DNA of 64,000 nt from Haliotis asinina (Eukaryota > Mollusca > Gastropoda > Lepetellida > Haliotidae): assembly GCF_037392515.1 (NCBI RefSeq), contig NC_090283.1:18756501-18820500 (forward strand). The letters are read 5' to 3'. A model generated the notes under the pieces. It was not told the origin of the DNA, ran no database searches, and saw only the letters and a program-made list of their open reading frames with translations. Of the stretch, positions 60,841 through 64,000 are shown in pieces. The translations under genes were made by a program, and so were the position numbers. The number at the start of each line of letters is the position of its first letter. The stretch's first letter is position 1.

Positions 60841-61059
60841 ACCCATCACCATCTGCATCATCTTCATCATCATTTTAACGAATATCCACGAGGTGACACT
60901 GGATATGTTTACCATGTCGTGAACACCGGGTGTCTCGACCGTCTGACAGTGATTCATGAATACATCATTTTGATACAGAATCGTTCAGGTTCGATATTCA
61001 CGGAAATCATCAATCCAAACACTCGCATGTCCTCGTCGTGCGGGGGTAGCTGTGCATAC

Positions 61060-61117
61060 ACTAACGGGATCGGGTGTCAGACTCGATGATTTGGTTGATG
61101 ATTTGGTCATCGTATCC
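61060..61117 (+). repeat. SINE, second family, internal fragment
   Basis: CTAACGGGATCGGGTGTCAG, then TTGGTTGATGATTTGGTCAT, matches the middle of the second family (compare 15647-15690). Confidence 0.6.
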
Positions 61118-61476
61118 AAAACGAGGAGATTGAAGATCGGGATGATTAGTCTGGTTCTGGCTCGGTTACGAACAGACCTCCACACCTGGAGTGGGTTCGG
61201 TGTTATTGAGTTCGGTGTTTTCGGTTTATTCTACAGGATTCGTGTGAAAATACTCGATGAAAATAGGTGAAGAAATTAACTGTCTGCTTGGGCAGTACTG
61301 CCACGGTCTGCCCTGACACGTGATGTATGGACTGAGACTGGTAACATTTCGCGTGTTAGAATCGCTAATGTGGCTGTGATGGCTAACATAGGAAATGTTT
61401 TATAGCCCACCAGAACTCATTACCAGGGAACACAACGGACCAGCCATGGTTCGTGATAGAGGTATGGTGAAATCAC

Positions 61477-61797
61477 TCACAAACTCTCGCAGATTTCGCA
61501 ATAACGGAAGCAGCATTTTGGAGCAAACGTTGCATATTCAGACATGAAAAGAGGGTGTTTTATTCCACTTCGCGAATGTATTTTTTTAGAATGTTTGTAT
61601 CTCGTGGAAGGAAGGCACTTTATTGGTGTTAACATCGGCAAGGGAACATCTGCCAATGCTGTTTTGTATTTCGTAAGGAAAAACGCTTTTACAGAAAATA
61701 GGAAATTTCCAACATAACGCATGAAAGAAATAGGAGCTAATGCACAGCCTTGCTTAACTCTCAATACGAAACGAATCGACATTTCAATAGTATACAT
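61477..61797 (-). pseudogene. Non-LTR retrotransposon reverse transcriptase remnant
   Basis: The minus-strand frame contains RVKQGCALAPISF, a close variant of the GVKQGC-LAP-LF motif of LINE reverse transcriptases, where it precedes the catalytic FADD-type motif. The ~80 residues after it do not resemble a conserved RT order and no FADD/YADD box is visible. This is therefore a short, decayed fragment, and no complete element is seen around it. It lies in the Wnt upstream region. It cannot be tied to the SINEs here without the 3' end of the LINE. Confidence 0.5.
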
Positions 61798-62037
61798 GCC
61801 ATAGTACGTTCCTAATCATGCACATAAATAATACGTCAACGCTAGAGGACAACCAGACTCAACTATCCACCGATGCAGATTTCAAAAGCCGATACAGACA
61901 AAATAACGCTACGTGGTCATTCTATTGCATCTGCTTGCTTTAAAAGTGTCTCATATCACAGTCAGCAAACGCCTGAAAACATTACGACTGTTGTAAACCA
62001 TCAAGTTCCTGTTTAACAACAATATTCCGAAGGGGGT

Positions 62038-62150
62038 GGGTGGGGGGAGTAGCCAAGAGGTTAAAACACCCGCTTGTCAGGCAGAAAACCCGGGTTCGAT
62101 TCCCCCACTGTGATATTGCTGGAATGCTGCTTAAAATAATAGTTATTCAC
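62038..62150 (+). repeat. SINE, first family, internally deleted
   Basis: Has GGAGTAGCCAAGAGGTTAAA, CCCGGGTTCGATTCCCCC, then jumps directly to TGTGATATTGCTGGAATGCT. The ~50 bp between B box and tail are missing. Confidence 0.85.
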
Positions 62151-62177
62151 CGAAACCTTTACGACGGTTACCTGTGC

Positions 62178-62290
62178 ATAACTGAGTCTGGACTTGTAAA
62201 CACTGTGATCAATGTTTTAGACAGATATCTTCGCTTTTTGGTACGATGGCATTCAATAAAACTCATCGAGCCTGACCACCCGAACCACAG
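62178..62290 (-). repeat. SINE, second family, weak fragment
   Basis: CTGAGTCTGGACTTGTAAAC and GTGATCAATG are followed ~50 bp on by GAGCCTGACCACCCGAACC, matching the second family in order but with high divergence. Confidence 0.5.
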
Positions 62291-63190
62291 CACAAAAAGA
62301 TATTGTATGGCTGCATGTACCTTAATAAATCTGCTCTTGAAAAAAACAAACCCAAATCCACTGCTTGGCATAGTAACGTATTTTCTATGTGCAAAAGTGA
62401 AGTAATATCGTCTGGAAAATGAATTCGTTCTTGTATTCTTAAAACGGCCTTACTGTGTTTTTCAAGGTATGGGAGTGTTGATACAATCGTGGAGATTCCA
62501 GCAGTTAAAAGTAAGATGCCTGTTATTACCTGCGATGCAGACTGAGACGACGGGACTCACAGCAACAGCAACCAACCATCAACATTTATGAGTTTGCACC
62601 CCCGAGACACACCTGCGGGTCATATAAATCCATCCAAAGGGTCTATTGCTGAGTCATTAAGGTACGGAGCTAGCATAGGGTACAGATATTACTAAGGGGT
62701 TATAGGCAGTGGTGGAGACAATGGATTCTACTGGCGTTGATGGGAACGCCATGGTGGTGCTGCTGCCGTGGGTCTTTGATTGTGGAAGAAACGTTAAGGC
62801 ATGATATATCATTGTCATTAGTGGCGGTCTATGAGCATTGTGGGAAGGCCATACTTCAACGACGATGATGATTATGGGCAGTCATAGGCGCATTGAGAGG
62901 AGGTCGGCGTTTTGATTACCACATACCTGAAACCTCTAACAGGCACAGAAGCTAACACTCACTGGGCCAGACAGATGTTTCAAGTTAGCCTTGATTTCAC
63001 TGGGTTCTACCATGAGGTTTTGTTTGGCGACATGAGCCCTGTGGGGATTCAAGGGCAGAATGTGGGCCAGAATTAAATGTTTCTAGTTCGGGCATGTTAA
63101 GCTGTTTGATTGACGTGTTGTGTGTCAGACACGTTGACCATCAAAGCGCATGGGTGATGTTGTTATTGAAAGCATACCACGTCAACGTCA

Positions 63191-63317
63191 GTGAGTGAGT
63201 TTTACATCGCAATATCCCAACAAAATAACAGACCATGACTTCATACATTGTACCCATGAAGGGATTCGATCTCGGATCTTAGATGTGACGAGCGACCTCT
63301 ATAACCTATGGGCTAGG
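63191..63317 (-). repeat. SINE, first family, diverged
   Basis: The plus strand reads GTGAGTGAGTTTTACATCGC, TACATTGTACCCATGAAGGG, TTCGATCTCGGATCTTAGA and GACGAGCGACCTC. Confidence 0.85.
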
Positions 63318-63487
63318 GTCAGGAAATAACCTCACCTTGATTTTCCTGAACACACACAAAAAATCCACTTTAGAAGCTTCTTGTGACAAACGTGTACGGA
63401 TAAAAGTGACAGAAAAGAGACGACGATGAAATTACAATATTGCTTATACCTGGTACAAGCCATCTGGTAGCTTTGCTTTAGTTTGTT

Positions 63488-63610
63488 TGTCTGGTTTGTT
63501 GTTTAACACTCAGCAGTATTCCAGCTATATGATGACTGTGTGTAAATAATCATCTCTGGACCAGACAGTCCTGTGATTGACATCATGAACATCATTCACG
63601 CAATTGGTGT
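63488..63610 (-). repeat. SINE, second family, TTTGTTG subfamily
   Basis: The plus strand reads TGGTTTGTTGTTTAACACTC, AGCAGTATTCCAGCTATATG, TCTCTGGACCAGACAG and GACATCATGAACATCATTC. Confidence 0.85.
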
Positions 63611-64000
63611 GCCTTAGACATCCAGTATACGTAAAGGCTCCGTACATATGTCAGTTTGACACAACTTTCACGTGACGTGTATACATACTATTAACCAATC
63701 CTTATCATTAAGGATGAATTGAAATAACACAACATCAGACATCAAATACAGAAAAGCGACGATACGTGTGTATAAAAGAGAGACATGAGTTATATATGTA
63801 TAGAGAAATGACATCAATCAAGTCGCCGTCCAGAAAACAGACAAATAGGACGTCATCATATATTGTGACCAGCTGTTTGACGATGTACTGGTCAGCTGTC
63901 GACAGACCATGCCAGGCTGCCCACCGTGCAGCTGTCCATTGGACAAAATATTGAGACTCCACGTTAGTGTTAATGGGGGTTCACATTTTTACACGTTTTC

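Larger units (their letters stand above)
45092..64000 (-). other. Wnt upstream intron and/or 5' flank, repeat-laden
   Basis: Everything upstream of the first recognised Wnt exon. I looked for the expected preceding exon (Cys-rich segment ending near RRWNCS, before GTRE) and found no acceptable match. A WNCS string at 46480-46490 has the wrong context. A 63-codon minus frame at 54699-54890 starts with a hydrophobic, signal-like segment (VINFILMLVGATG) but has no Wnt residues. Unassigned gaps (45880-49220, 50700-51640, 54190-55850, 55930-56870, 62300-63190) contain only short frames. Confidence 0.7.

Overview
This window is eukaryotic genomic DNA that is AT-rich, repeat-rich and very sparse in coding sequence. 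It most likely comes from a gastropod mollusc, probably an abalone (Haliotis). The inference rests on a tRNA-derived SINE scattered through the window. In sense orientation it has a tRNA-like head (A box around TAGCCTAGTGGTTAAAG, B box GGTTCGATTCC) and ends in AGCGGCGTAAAACTAAAC(TCAC)n. I associate this repeat with abalone sequences. The organism is therefore an inference; the repeat structure is seen directly.

The one gene I recognise with confidence is a Wnt ligand gene on the minus strand. Three coding exons are present: 44808-45091, 18534-18826 and the terminal exon 14998-15172. Acceptor and donor dinucleotides and codon phases fit exactly across both internal junctions. The exons give about 249 C-terminal residues: the RACS/CSCG region, WGGCGDD, the CKCHGVSGSC acylation motif and the cysteine-rich C-terminal domain. 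The introns are 3,361 bp and 25,981 bp. The exons encoding the signal peptide and the first part of the N-terminal domain were not found in the 18.9 kb upstream and probably lie past the right edge. Subfamily signatures favour Wnt11 (CSCG followed by a proline, SIKTCWK, EKTGS), but several blocks look equally like Wnt16.

Layout: 1-1.55 kb is a minisatellite with 55-61 bp units. 1.6-3.0 kb holds two broken plus-strand reading frames, a long hairpin and a poly(A)-signal-like site. 3.1-8.9 kb carries several local tandem or segmental duplications and one weak candidate exon. 8.9-15.0 kb is a SINE-free AT-rich tract downstream of the Wnt stop that could include a long 3' UTR. 15.0-45.1 kb is the Wnt gene body. 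45.1-64 kb is upstream intron or 5' flank. The introns hold at least two SINE families, two short palindromic MITE-like families with three clear copies each, a nested tRNA-head array, a foldback SINE pair, a 41-bp minisatellite with a 220-bp higher-order period, other minisatellites, simple repeats and one non-LTR reverse transcriptase remnant.

I see no bacterial-type system, CRISPR array, intact transposase or canonical tRNA/rRNA gene. Most open frames here are short and are best explained by chance or by repeats. The unusual content is the repeat biology and the large Wnt locus, not a new enzymatic system.
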